Below are positions 11,430 through 23,800 of a stretch of DNA of 64,000 nucleotides, piece by piece. The DNA comes from Echinometra lucunter. Lineage: Eukaryota > Echinodermata > Echinoidea > Camarodonta > Echinometridae. The position numbers and the translations under genes are program-made. Where the stretch lies: assembly GCA_029962745.1 (NCBI GenBank), contig CM057153.1, positions 9,306,962 to 9,370,961 of the forward strand, written 5' to 3'. The notes under the pieces were generated by a model that was not told the DNA's origin, did not search any database, and was given only the letters and a program-made list of their open reading frames with translations. Numbering within the stretch: the stretch's first letter is position 1; each line of letters begins with the position of its first letter.

Positions 11430-14400
11430 AACATATGTATCTTTTCATCCTTCTTAAGCTGTCATCTAGATCAATCAACATCTTCTAATTTTTTTCCCTC
11501 ACTGTAATCCATCTTTCTTTACATCTTTCCTGCACTTCTATTTTCCTAGCTAATATTTGTTTTTCATTAGGCTTCTACCATTTTAAAATCACTTCAGGTA
11601 AAGCCCACTATAATATGATTTTCTCCCCTGAGCTTTCGGTAAAACTCTCAGATTCCATATCCAAAACAAAACCAAATAACGAGGGTAATCAACCTGATGT
11701 GCCCTTGATTCCTCGAAAATGAGTGAACTACTGGTATATTTTGCTTTAGGTACACCTAACAGACCATTGCTCTATTTACAAAGCATTTTCAGGGCTTTTT
11801 TGTTTTCAACTTTTAACAATGTACATAGAGAAGGACACCTTTTGTCAAGTCTTGTTTATGTGGCATGTAAAATGTCTCTTCATTATTATCAATTTAAATC
11901 TGGGCCTCCTTTTTTCTGGATTTTTAAAACACTTTTACATGTAACTTTTGCATGTGAAATAAATCTCATATCTTTAGAGAAATGTGAATGGTCATAATGA
12001 TATTTTGTATTTTAGTTGTTTATCATAATGAACTGATGAATCCATGAAATGCCTCAATGCTGGATCCATAGGTTCATAAAAATGCTGATAATTTGAAATG
12101 CACATTTTCATTACATAAATGAAAATCTCCTGGTCCTGAATCAACGTCATGATTTTCTTCTTAGGAGTAACAATCTATCACAAAGTCTTTTGATCCTTAC
12201 TTCAGAAGAATATACTTCAAATTAACTGGAACTATTTCAACCTGTTTCTGACAGGTTGACTGTCATTCATGCTCACAACTTTTTGAATTAACCAATGTTC
12301 AATCCGGCTTGGCAAGCGATGGATTAAAAATTTCCCATCCTCATCAGACCTAGACACATCTGACACTTTCTCTTCCTCATCCTCCTGAAAATCTAAATTT
12401 AGCCCGGCGAGCGCAGAGGGGTCGACAGCATCCTTGGCTCATGATTAAGATGCTGTTGCTTCTCAAAGTGTGTTCGGGATTAGCGATTTAAATTCAGATT
12501 AGGATCACTTCCTTCTTGAAGTTCTTGGTTAAGATGGCTGCCCAGCTCAGGAAGGGTGGAACCCCCTTCTCAACAAGGTCACTGATTTACAGCGTTCATC
12601 AACGCTTGATGCATTCACACATGGCTAAGCTATGATTCCTCACCGGTTTGTTAAAGCATATCAAAGTTTGCTGCAGCATACAGACATGGCTTGCATTCAA
12701 ACTTGGCTCAACTCCGTTTCCTCATTATTATAGCATTCATCAATGCTTGCTGCGTTCGGACCATGGTTCAGACATGGCTCTGTATTCACACATCACTCAT
12801 TTATGCTTCCACCATGAAGTCAATTCACACATGCCAAGGGAAATCTCATGAGTTTAGAAACCTGACTGGATATCAGAAAGGTGACACCTGCACTCTTGCC
12901 ATCCATCAAAGTAGGCATGCAGTCTCTATTACGACCATAAAATCATTTGGACATCAAGAAAGCAAAAATGAAGCCACTGGGGGAAATAACGTCTCACAAA
13001 ATCTGAATTACAAGAAGCCAGACCACAAGTTTTCTTGCTAAGCTGAACACATCTAACAGAAATAGGGAAGCAGCAATCCTGATGGTATGAGTTACAGGGC
13101 AGTATAGGTGCGTGGTGAAGAGGAACATTTAACCATCCTGTACAAGTAACAGATATACTGACCAATATGCACTTGCATGTATACTTGGGCTTGATCCAAG
13201 TCTACTCAAACAAATGCTATAGAATTCAAGATCTCTATGGAATAGTTTTATAGGGCCCTTGCCAAAAAATGTCACGCATAGTTTTTTCCATTCCTATGAA
13301 GATGTCAAATTCTATTTTAGATCATTAAGTTTTGAAATGCCTGAAACTACATTTTATTTAAACTTTAAAATTTTAATTTTAATTCAAAATTTAAACTTGT
13401 ATGTATATGAATACCAAACTCTATATTAAATCTACAGCTGTTTAAGTTCTGTCCCATAGAGAGTTAATTGATATATCACCTGCAGTAGCCACCTGAATTT
13501 TCCCACAATTTCAGTATAAATTTATAGTGTTAGCTTAACCATAAAGCAAAGGTTGGTAGTTTCCTGGCTCACAATGTTCATTTCCAACCTACATGTACTG
13601 TACCTATCACAACCAAATCGTAGAACAAAACCAACAGGAATATATGGGTCCATGAGGACACAGGATCCTCAAGGGCAAAGGCCACAGGAAGCCAGCTCTG
13701 ACACTGACCCAAGGCTTGGACTTGAAATCGACTGGACTCATGGAATAAACGGGGATAAACAGGAAAGCAGTGCATTGCCACTCCCTTGTCTCCAAAGGAT
13801 GAATGCAAAATGACATAACAAAATCATGAATTGAATGACGTGATAAATTCAAAGAATTTCCATTTTTTTTAATCTGAAGAATTCTCAAAAGAAGCTGTTA
13901 ACAGAACACTTCAATGTGGTTGTACATTTTGTTCCTACATTGTCATCAGCCTACTAAACTCAATTTCATGGAGGTTGAACTTCTATATTCCATGACTCAG
14001 TTATCACAACAGATGACACAAAGTTCATCTGTCAAAAATATGAACATCATTCCAGAATCTGCTGAGTTCACTAGGTAATCACATTTTGAAGAAATTTCTG
14101 GTATAATTTCAAGATTCTCCTTATAAACATTATGACATTTAAGGCAATCCCCGCAGTTACAAAATTTGCAGAATAAGTAAGATGCATCAGATATGGGATG
14201 GGTTTTAACTAGGTCAAATGTCTGTCAAAAATTTTGAGTTGAAAAGCTAACTTGTGCTCACTGGGGATGAAAGAGACCTAAATACTTCTAGATCAGGAAG
14301 GGGGTTAACAAGCAGGCAATGACAGAAATGCAAATGAAGCCAAATCATGTTCACATTATGACATCTCAAATCTGAATAACATTCCAGAATCTGCTGCATG

Positions 14401-15269
14401 AACTAAACATTCTTTGGAAAAATAATGTCTGATATAACACCTAAAATTAAGCTAACAAATGTCATAAGGAATGAGTGTTGCATCAGTTTTTAAATCCTGT
14501 GACATTTCAATTTATGTTCCTACATCAAAACATATAAAACAACCATCATAATTGCTAGGAATCAGAGGAGCATCATTTGTGACGTGTGGAGATTCTTACA
14601 CCCTAAACTCCATATTTTCTAACTTTAAGTTTACTTCAGAATGTCAGTGAAATATGGCAAACATAGGAGATAAGAAATTTTGGCAATTACATACATTTTC
14701 TCTTATTTTTCTCACTTTCCATATCAAACTTCTAATGTTGTTCAGAATAAACTTTGACATTCTTACAACTATCTTCATGTAACAAACTTATCCAGTCCAT
14801 CTCTGAGTAAGTCAAGATTGAAAAGCTGCCTTCTATCTATGTTCCCTTCTAGTTTTCATCTCTCAAACAAGTTTTCAACCTATATGATACCTTATCTTGA
14901 AGAAGAAGTCTTATCAAATCATCTTCTTATCTGTTTATGTCACAGAACTTAATTCTAATGTGTCAAACATGAACACAACCACACAGACTCAAGGGCTCTG
15001 CAGCCTATTTTAAGAACCCCATTCCTGGCCTCTGGACTAGAATTCACAGTTAGCCGGGTATCCCAAAGATATCCTCCAATGGCACCTGTTTCTCTCCATC
15101 TATTAATAATCCTAATCCAATTTCAAGACGGAATTGATAAAGTTGGAAGACATACTCTCATCATTTGTCATCTTGTTTCCATAGTAACCCACCCACCAAC
15201 ATTCCAATATTTCCTGCTTGTTGAATCTCTGCTCAATTATATTCCCTAAAAGATTACATTATCAACCCA

Positions 15270-15366
15270 TTAACCCAATGAATACTAATTAAGCCAGGGA
15301 TAACTCGGGGTGGGGTCTCAGGAAAATGTGTGTGTTACTGGAATCAAATCAAGCTCAGCGGGTTAA
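15270..15366. repeat. 90 bp TTAACCC-bounded dispersed element (member 2)
   Basis: It begins TTAACCCAATGAATAC and ends AAGCTCAGCGGGTTAA. The interior carries GATAACTCGGG, GGTCTC and GAAAATGTGTGTGTTA, which is the family core in the reverse orientation relative to the 17638 copy. Confidence 0.7.
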
Positions 15367-15435
15367 ATGTATAATGCAAAGAAAATTGTGTTGTGAATAT
15401 ACCTAATCATTCTAGACTTTTTCTATCTGGAGTCT

Positions 15436-15733
15436 TAGACCCCTTTTACACCAAGCCTTGGGCCGCAGCCGGGCTGGGCCGCGGCCAGTTTTGGTCTAAA
15501 CGTGGAGCAGGGCCAAATGCGGGGCCATCTTCCGTTTTCAATGATGTCATAAAGCCAGTATTGTAGAATTACAAACCGGGCGCGCAGGGATAAAAAAAGG
15601 CTTTGTCAACACAATTTGTCAAATTGTAGAGCGCTCCTACGACGAAATTTTGAAAGGATCTAGATACAGGCCGCGGTCCCGGTGTAAACGCACACAATTG
15701 CGGGGCCCGGCTGCTTGGTGTAAAAGGGGTCTA
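15436..15733. mobile_element. MITE with 21 bp perfect terminal inverted repeats, GC-rich interior
   Basis: Bases 15436-15456 (TAGACCCCTTTTACACCAAG plus C) are the exact reverse complement of 15713-15733. A TA dinucleotide at each outer edge may be the target-site duplication. The interior is unusually GC-rich for the region (GCCGCAGCCGGGC, GGCCGCGGTCCCGG) and itself contains imperfect inverted repeats. It has no coding capacity. Confidence 0.9.
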
Positions 15734-16585
15734 TGGCCGCTTATCAAAAGTCTCATCCCACATCTTTGATCCTCTTCTCCGCGCCATTCTTTAACATTGG
15801 CTTTTCCGATCCCCTGTTGTTTTGTCTACGGAGAAAGGGGAGGATTGGAGGAGAAAAGACGCTGAGCAGGAAAGATGCTAAATTTAAGGCTGCGTTCCTA
15901 ATTGACTTTGACTTTTGATAAGGTGCCTTAAACACCATATTTTTTTCTACCTTTTTATCTAAATTTCAACAGGAATATTTCTCTAGCCCAAAATACTGCA
16001 TATGTTCATAAAATCACAAAATATGACACTGAGATTTTGAGAATGATAGTTGCTAAGAGACAAGCCACTTCAGTCTTTTAATACTATGGTCTATTTGTAT
16101 TTTATTTCATTAACTGAAAATCTCACAATATTCAAATTAGATTAAGTCTACTGTCTGTTAAATGTCTCAAGGGAACTGCCTTGAATAGATTTTTTTTTCA
16201 ATTCATGATGAATCACACACAGATTAATGCAAGGTTATGAAAATAAATTCATTTGTGTTCTTCCAACTTAAGAAGGATGTGTGTACAAAGCACAGTAAGC
16301 ATACTATTGTTTGCAAAATATACATTCTGCCTAGCCTAATCCTCTTACATATTCTAATACCTTTAAAAAGGCTAATGAATATATCACTTGCTCTCCTCTG
16401 CTTTCCATCTTTAAAAAAAAAAAAAACTTTGACATTAATCTCAACTAGCATATATCCTCCCTCACTCTATCTGTCCCACTCCCTTCCATTTCCTGTTATA
16501 TTGCAAATAATAGTAATAAAACATTTTCTCATTTAATTAATGATTCATCTGTTGCATATCTCTCATTCTTCGATCTGATATTGTG

Positions 16586-16660
16586 GGGGCTTGTCCGGGA
16601 ATCGAACACGGGCTCTCTCGTACCCAAAGTGAAGAATCATCCACAAGACCGACAAGCCCC
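16586..16660 (-). tRNA. tRNA-Pro(UGG)-like gene, probably a pseudogene or tRNA-derived repeat
   Basis: On the minus strand the 75 bases start GGGGCTTGTCGGTCTTG and end GGACAAGCCCC, giving a perfect seven-pair acceptor stem. A B-box-like GTTCGATTCC and the TTTGGGT anticodon loop (anticodon TGG, proline) are in the right places, and the D-arm resembles that of eukaryotic tRNA-Pro. The anticodon stem (TTCTTCA against ACGAGAGA) has mismatches, and one T-stem pair is broken. This suggests a decayed copy or the head of a tRNA-derived SINE rather than a functional gene. No CCA is encoded, as is normal in eukaryotes. Confidence 0.7.
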
Positions 16661-17450
16661 ACCCCCTCCTCTCTTTCAGGCACTCCGTTGTCTCTAATTC
16701 CTTTTTATCACTCACTATTCACTTTCTCTGCTTAATTCTTGTCCTCCATTTTCAAACTTCCTTTGTAATAGTTTTTTCTCCACATACCACTTATATAAAT
16801 ATACATGTGATTATTGCATTCTGGATTTATGTAGTGCTTCCTTAATCCACAATGTCTTTTTAATAACAAATAAATCATTACTGATATATTCCAAATCTCT
16901 CACATTCATTATTCTTCTCTCATATGACAACATAACATGAAACTAAAAGTACTTTTGCAGGATAAATAACTAAATTACAAGCAATAAAATCTTCTCGTCT
17001 TCTTTAACACACCTGGAGAAACAGAACTAAGGTACCCCATCTGGTTTCACTAGAATAATGCATACCAATCATGAAGCACACTCTATACACAACAAAAACT
17101 GTTCCTTTGCTGGTGTCAAAAGACAACGCATCATCTGAATCAAAAAGTAGTTTGCTAATGGACATAATCTATTTTGGAGAGAAATTGCAAAAGGAAACAA
17201 TATGATGCAATATTTAACTTAAAATTTTACTGCAATTTGTTTCAGAACAGAATTTCTTTACATCAAAAACTTGCCTTTTGAGGCTTGCAAAATTTTGCAA
17301 CAAAGTGCAAAATTTTGCAACAAAGTGCAAAACTGTGCTGGTAATTACTGCATTCTTTAAAGTTGGAAAATGTCTGTTGAGAACAAAAAAGGGATTAACT
17401 TTAAGCATGGCACTCTGACTATCAGCAGACCCAATTTCTATGAGGTTTAC

Positions 17451-17566
17451 CTGATCTATCTCCTCTTGTGGACATGTCTGTATCTGGAGTTTGGTCCTCA
17501 GTGTTCACAGAGTTGAAGGAGTTGACTCCAGACACGCCTTCAGAGGTTATCGAAGGAGCAGCAAAA
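17451..17566 (-). CDS. SVIL: Supervillin-like gene, short Ser/Thr-rich exon
   Basis: The 116-base minus-strand exon lies between acceptor TTTTATTTTCCAG and donor ATCAG|GTAAAC. It starts in phase 2 and ends in phase 1. The residues run FAAPSITSEGVSGVNSF through MSTRGDRS, rich in Ser, Thr, Asp and Asn and predicted to be disordered. The terminal G plus TT at the start of the next exon (11004) gives Val, continuing as VTKLQEKYG. Both junctions therefore keep frame with their neighbours. No catalytic or binding motif is visible. A member of the dispersed 90 bp TTAACCC element family sits about 70 bases upstream of the acceptor, in the adjoining intron. Confidence 0.8.
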
Positions 17567-17637
17567 CTGGAAAATAAAACAGAGAAACATTCAAAAGGGT
17601 TAAGAGCAATTTTGTCAGATCTGTACAAGAGCCAAAA

Positions 17638-17730
17638 TTAACCCATCAAGCATGATTTGATTTCAGTATAACATGCATTTTCCAGAGACCCCAGCCAGAG
17701 TTACCTTGAGCTTAGTGTTCAGTGGGTTAA
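17638..17730. repeat. 90 bp TTAACCC-bounded dispersed element (member 3)
   Basis: It starts TTAACCCATCAAGCATG and ends GTTCAGTGGGTTAA. The core words are TTTCAGTATAACATGCA, TTTTCCAGAGACCCCAGCC and GAGTTACCTTGAGC. It is one of the best-preserved copies, close to what looks like the family consensus. Confidence 0.75.
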
Positions 17731-19083
17731 AGAGTAGGAAATGGCACATCCACATGGGATCAAACCTTTGTCTCTGGGGCTAACAGAAACTACTGAAGAT
17801 CAGTCCTGAAACCCCAATCCCCTAGAAATGCTTATTACAGTTATCATGCCACCATTTTGTCTGCCAGCACATGAGAAATTTGTGATTACTTTTTTTTAAT
17901 GATGTTTTGTTTTTCTTAATTCACTTATGCATAAAAAATAAGAATCAAAATGAACTGAATACAGAAAATTTGGATATTAAGGAGAGGGGGTGGCCTCACA
18001 CACCATGCCAACACCACTGGATAGTATGGTGATATCTTCAGCTTCTCCAACTACCTAAATCAGTACAAGCCTCAGATTTTATGTGAAATCATTAATGATG
18101 TATGACAAGATGGATGGCTAGCTGCCATTTGTGAGAAACATGAAAACAGTGAATGATGAGAACCAATAGAGGACTCTTCAATCATTCTCTCATTACCAAA
18201 CCAATGTGAGTTCTTCCCACAGTCCAGGCAGTCCCATACCAGTAAAGAGTTTGATTTTTTTAAAATGATACATCCTTTCTTGTAAAATTCGAGATATTTG
18301 GAAGTGAAGTTGCTAAAATACAAAGGAAATAATATGAAAATACATGATACCCCAGATCATAATTCCAAACTTGTACCTTGACAGGCTACATCATGATTGA
18401 TGTATCAAATGAAAGGCATTTGGGGGTTTCATACAATGGTGGTATTAATTAAAAATATAAGAAATGACCTTTATCAGGTTTTGAAATCAAACTCTTAAAA
18501 TATTAATTAATCTATTTCCATTCAATATTGGGAAGTTGGATAAATGAAATGGACTCTACTTTCCTACTGTAACTATAATACAGGAAAAAAAATGGATATG
18601 CACTCCAAAGAGCTAACCAGTGGTCGTTTTCCAGCAGTGATTCTATGCTCAGATCCTGGGAGATCATCAATGACATTATTTATAAACATAGGGTGTGAAA
18701 GTGATCAATGATAATGTGTTAAAGCAAGCTTGGTTACACCTGATACCTAGTGCCAGAGAAGCTTTGGGGTACGGCAGGGTGCATGCCTGTATCCTCATCA
18801 GCAGCCCAGGGTAGTATGAATGTATGTTAGCTTAAAGGTAGGGGTTCCCTTTTGGCAAATTTTTAAAAGCTTCATGAAACTTACCATATGAAATATCATA
18901 ATCATTGGTTGGCAACTATTCTATAAGAAATTAAAGTTTTTCTAAAATCCCTTTGAACCGTTATAACAGTTTGAAATTAAATATTGAATAGATGAGTGAG
19001 CTGCGCCAGGAAATGTGTCCAGACCAGTGTGTGTATAATACTGTGTATGGGTGCACGTAATGCATGTTGCACATAATGCTTAT

Positions 19084-19453
19084 GTATGGTGGCCCTGAAG
19101 TACGCTCGACAACAGGTCATGTGCGACGTGAATTTCGCATCCCAGGTCCTGAACTTTGCATCCCAAGTCGTGAAATTCACGACCCGCAATGCGAAATTCA
19201 TGACCCGTGGTGCAAACCTGGCATCCCAAGTCGTGAAATTCACGACCCGCAGTGCAAAAATCAGGACCCGTGGCACGAACTTTGCATCCCAGTCCTGAAT
19301 TTCGCACCGCGAGTCGTGAATTTCACGACTTGGGATGCAAAGTTTGCGCCACGGGTCATGAATTTCATGACCTCGGATGCGAAGTTCAGGACCTGGGATG
19401 CGAAATTCACGTCGCACATAACCTGTTGTCGAGGTACTTCAGGGCCACCATAC
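19084..19453. mobile_element. Foldback element with nested short palindromes and TTAT flanking repeats
   Basis: The left arm begins GTATGGTGGCCCTGAAGTAC and the right arm is its reverse complement, continuing through CGACAACAGGT and GTGCGACGTGAATTTCGCAT. The arms extend nearly to the centre near 19270. Each arm contains repeated units built on TCGTGAAATTCACGA and CATGAAATTCATGA palindromes separated by GCATCCCA words. TTAT occurs immediately outside both ends (19080-19083 and 19454-19457) and could be a target-site duplication. Several overlapping 70-160 codon frames on both strands are consequences of the symmetry and repeats, not genes. Confidence 0.85.
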
Positions 19454-20239
19454 TTATGCATGTTCGCTGGGATATTCCTGGTCATGTACATCACTGAAGT
19501 GGAAAACATGTCCCTTCAAATAATTTCTATGTACGTGCATCATTAGTTCAATTCAAATTTATTTTCCATTTTTTCCCCATTAACGAGAAGTTTTACACAG
19601 TTAATTTTTTTTGGGGGGGAGGGGGAGATCTTAATCATCTACCTCTACTGACAAGCTATGTTGGTAAATTGAATTAGGGGGCTGCAAAAGGGATCCCCTA
19701 CCTTTAATGCAGACTCTAACAAACCTCGAAAATGAATGAAGGACAGTTTCTAATCCCTAAACCTTGTATAATTGCAGACCATTTTTTGTCCAGGAAATTT
19801 GTCTAATGTCAGGAACATGAATATATGATTATTTTTTCCTGAAGTTCAGGATGAAAACTTAAGACACATGGAAGGTTTAATAAGAAAGAAATGATGAAGA
19901 GCAATTGCAGTGAGGACTTCAAAGTTTACTTCTTTCATCTTTATGCAGATATGTTTATGGATTTTTATTGGGAAGTATCATAAGGGTGTGGTATGTGCTC
20001 TTAATATATGTTTATAGGTTTTATATGATCGAAGAGATGATAAAGAGCCAATGAAATTAGAAACATATTTGCTTATATTGATTAATAAAGAGTCCTAAAA
20101 AATTGTAGCATAAAGTTATACAGTACCGCTAAGCTAACATGATACATAATAAAGGTTTCCTGCAAACAAAGGGCGAGAGAAGAACACCAGTAACAAGAAC
20201 ATTGAGGTTGTTTTTAATGTTATGCCAACATTTACAAAT

Positions 20240-20315
20240 TCAACCTGTTAAGCATGATTTGATTCACTATATAACATGCATTTTCCATAGACCCCCACAG
20301 TGTTGAACGGGTTAA
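20240..20315. repeat. 90 bp TTAACCC-bounded dispersed element (member 4, shortened)
   Basis: It reads AACCTGTTAAGCATGATTTG, then TATAACATGCATTTTCCATA and GACCCCC, and ends TTGAACGGGTTAA. The TATCTTGGGC part seen in other members is missing, so it is an internally deleted copy. Confidence 0.6.
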
Positions 20316-20686
20316 TATGAAAGGATGCATCACAAAGTTAAATATTTAATGTACCTCTACTAACATAAGACATAATAAAGGGTTTGCGGCAGGAAGGAGG
20401 AAAAACAGTTGGAACTAGAACACCAAGGTTTTCGATGACAATAATGGATGCCGATATTTATGAATCAGCACAAGGAAGTACTGTAAACACAACCAGGTCA
20501 GTTCTCGAAAAATCAATTTATTGGCAATCTCAAGTACGTGTTTATCACCTACTGAAATGTGCAAACATAGCAAGGATATGTAAGGCAATCAAAGCAAGAT
20601 TTTTATGGGATATACAATACAGTATTTCAACTGCACACAAATTAATTGTTTGAAAATAGTTATGATTGTGTTAAAGTTTGACATAC

Positions 20687-20807
20687 CTCCGTGGTTTGTG
20701 CTCCTGATAGGGCTTGTCAGAATGTGGGATGCCCTCTCCTGGCAACGGACCATGAGATAGAGGTGTTGTCTGCCACTTCAGCTCAGAAGGGTCCGGAACC
20801 TCAAGAT
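20687..20807 (-). CDS. SVIL: Supervillin-like gene, exon following the membrane segment
   Basis: This 121-base minus-strand exon has an acceptor with a pyrimidine tract (TTTTTTCCTCTATAG) and a donor GGAG|GTATGT. It is read from phase 1 to phase 2. It encodes about 40 residues starting DLEVPDPSELKWQ and ending YQEHKPR, which are hydrophilic, proline-rich and without a recognisable domain. Its first codon is completed by the last G of exon 24648-24758 and its last two bases (AG) by the first T of exon 17451-17566, giving Ser. The frame is closed by stops just outside the splice sites, which supports the boundaries. The exon is too short to be noticed as an open frame on its own; the call rests on splice signals and matching phase. 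It would form a juxtamembrane linker between the hydrophobic segment and the Ser-rich region. Confidence 0.75.
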
Positions 20808-23800
20808 CTATAGAGGAAAAAACATGAAGAGAAAATGATAGAGAAAGGCAACTTCTAAATTATATCACAGTATTTACCAATGGTCCTACTTCCTATTGGT
20901 CTAAGTCTCCTTTACTATGGTTCTATTTACCATCGGTCCTACTTTCAGCTGGTCCTACTTCACATTGGTTCTACTTCCCTACCATCAACCCTACTACCAA
21001 CCTTACCAAATCCCTGGCAGATGGAATAGCGGGAAATAAAAATGCAGCTTTAAAACCCCATAGCAGTTACGTGCAAACTCTCAGTCAATTATCAACAGTA
21101 CTAAATAAATCAGGAGCACATGCATCCAAAAATAGCTGCCACAGGACAACATGTACCTTCATCTGAACTCAGGTGAATGTTTGAACTTTCAATTATGTTT
21201 CTAGCCTTAAACAGCTCTTAATGATGGTGTAGTGTGAATAAGGAAGTATCCATACGAAAAACAAGATGTATACATTCTCACTTTCAAAAGCACCTCCTAC
21301 AAAAATCTGATAGTGAGTTCTCTTCTTATGACATTATTCTGTTTACTTGAGTGTACATACACTTGAGTGTACATAATCAAGTCAGCCTGATCTTCTCCAA
21401 ATATTAAGATTTATAATTTACATCACCACAAAAAATTATGGGAACAGTACAATTCACATCATTATCATTAAATCATGTTGAATCCTATATTCCCCACATA
21501 AACAGACCCCTGTCTTAAATGTAATGCATTTCTTTCCGAGCTTCAGAACCTTCAGGTAAACATATCCATACTGAGCACAGAGGGGAAAATCTTTATGAGT
21601 GCAGGGAAATTAAAAGAGGAAGTTTGATTGAAAATGGACATCGTAACAAGTAATCTGAAAGTCAATCTTGTAAAAGGCTTCTTGATTTCAACCTTTCCCT
21701 ACCTGCCTTATATTTTCATCACATTATGTAGAGGTTTATTAAAACATAATCAAGAGGAAATATCACTCCCTGAAAGTGTAAACTTCTATTAAAGAAAAAT
21801 ACATTAGTTAGGTGTCCTAAGGAATCTAGTGGGAGTCATTAAAAAAGACTGCAAGCTCTTCTAATTGCATGGTCATTGCCTGTAAGACTTGGGGGAGGGG
21901 TGGGAGGAGAGAAGGAATGTCTGGGAAGCTATTACTTACTTGCATTATAAGACTGAAAAATTACAGAAAGCATAGAAAGCTCTTTCTGAAAACCTCTCTG
22001 CATTTTGTACAAGAATTCCTATCAAATCCATAGCATATAACTTTTCCTTGCAGTTACAAAGTGCTTCTCAATTAAACGTATCCTACAAAATAAAATGTAA
22101 TATTTTGTGTGACACAAATTCTTATTTTGATTATCTTGTCACATCTGACGACTTGAAGGAAAGTTATGGCAAATTTCATCCTTGTATCCTTCACTTGGCC
22201 TGTTCATACATGTACATGTCGTAGGTTAGGCCAAGATGGTGTCAAGTTATCAACTTCATCTGAAGTCCCGAAACTTCTTACGCAAAGACTGTCCCCGAGG
22301 AAAGATCCATGCCCTTCTCCCATTGCCTATAACAACGTCATCTCCTTCTAACCTGTCCCTGATCTTGCTGTAGTAATGGGTAAAGATATCTCTGCAAATA
22401 ATACCCTCCCTTTGTTACATAGGGATCTAGAAAAATCTAAATGGTTGATCTGATAATAATGGATTTGCAATGAATATTTCCTACCTTATTAGGTTATTAT
22501 TTCTGGAGACATATTTCAAGAAGTGGCACTTCCAGAATGTAATCAATCCAGTCTAGCATATTGTATATGCTAGACATGCTAAAAGGATATTTTAATCCCA
22601 ATCCCCCTCCCCATGCCCCTTCATCCCCCAAGTGATGATCCATTCTTTTTTCTGAGAGAAATTTCAATATTATGTCCCGGCCCACCCCAACAGATTCTTG
22701 AACCCCCCTCTCCATTTCTCTTCAAATGACCATGTGATCTAATTACCATGGCAAAAAAAATTGTCAAATCCACATCCTCATCACTTCTAAATTAGTTATA
22801 GATCAAGCCTATGGATCCCCAAACTAAGCCAGCCTGGGTGGGGCTGCTATGTCAAGCTTGTTTCTCATAATGGAATTCACATTTATCCTATATTCCCTAA
22901 CATCACAGATTACAGAATTTTTTTTCCACTCGAATGTAAGTCAATCATTTAAATTTGTATGAACTTGCTTTACATGATCTGTGATAATGATAACTCTATC
23001 AATCTGGTTATGATACTATACATTATGCAGCTGACTTATTTTTAACATGGAGCTGAGGCCCTTCTGGCTCTGAATAGAAAAGTGATAAAACCCACAGAAA
23101 AATGTGGATTTTTTTCAAAGTTCACTTGAAATATATATCAAAAGTACCTGATCAATAGGAAATCAATATTACTGGATGCTAAGTACTCATCAAATAAACC
23201 CAAAGTCACTCTCCCACTTAATTCCGATCAGGTAGAACATTCTGCTCTAGTTAACACTGAGAAACATTAGCCTATCTAAATGTCATCCTGCAAGTCAAAA
23301 GGCGCCATGTCAATAGCGAGAGGGAAACCATCTTGTGATAAATGGTATCAAGTAGCGGCCATTCCCCTCTTAATCAGGCCTGAATGACAGCAACAACATA
23401 GCCACTGGCCCTTTTCACTTTGGTGCAGAAATTCATGCTACATTCCATAGGGCTGCTGTCAATAATGAAAAAAAAAACCCTCTTTGATAATTCCTATCTT
23501 ATTTAGATCTATATTGCCAGTGGAGAATACCAGTATGTTCCATTTACCTTCAATGCTATTGTAATGTTTGCTCATTTCAATAAAGTGTGCCTCGGGTAAT
23601 TGTACCACAATGATAATGATTTGGAATTACGTGAAATAATTTGTATTACAAAATGCAATCCTATATCTTTATGACTGTAGTTGTACATCAAAATCAGATC
23701 TTATCATGGACCTACAATTAATTCCCAGATCTTATCATGCTTTAAGAGGTTGTAAGCTTACTTAGCACAGTCTGATTATAAAGATATCTGTTCATATTGC

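Larger units (their letters stand above)
11005..17450 (-). other. Intron between the large exon and the upstream Ser/Thr exon
   Basis: It holds (CT)n tracts at 11126-11165 and 11400-11430, a degenerate pair of repeats near 12570-12800, a 90 bp family element at 15270-15366, a perfect-TIR MITE at 15436-15733 and a tRNA-Pro-like locus at 16586-16660. I see no other exon. Confidence 0.55.
17567..20686 (-). other. Intron with the nested foldback element
   Basis: It contains 90 bp family elements at 17638-17730 and 20240-20315 and the complex palindromic element at 19084-19453. No further exon was recognised. Confidence 0.55.

Noticed and set aside
19064..19546. Frames up to 160 codons on both strands with repeating REFHDLGCK/VVNFTTWDAKF words
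   Set aside because: Translations of the palindromic repeat element; the same peptide words appear in sense and antisense.
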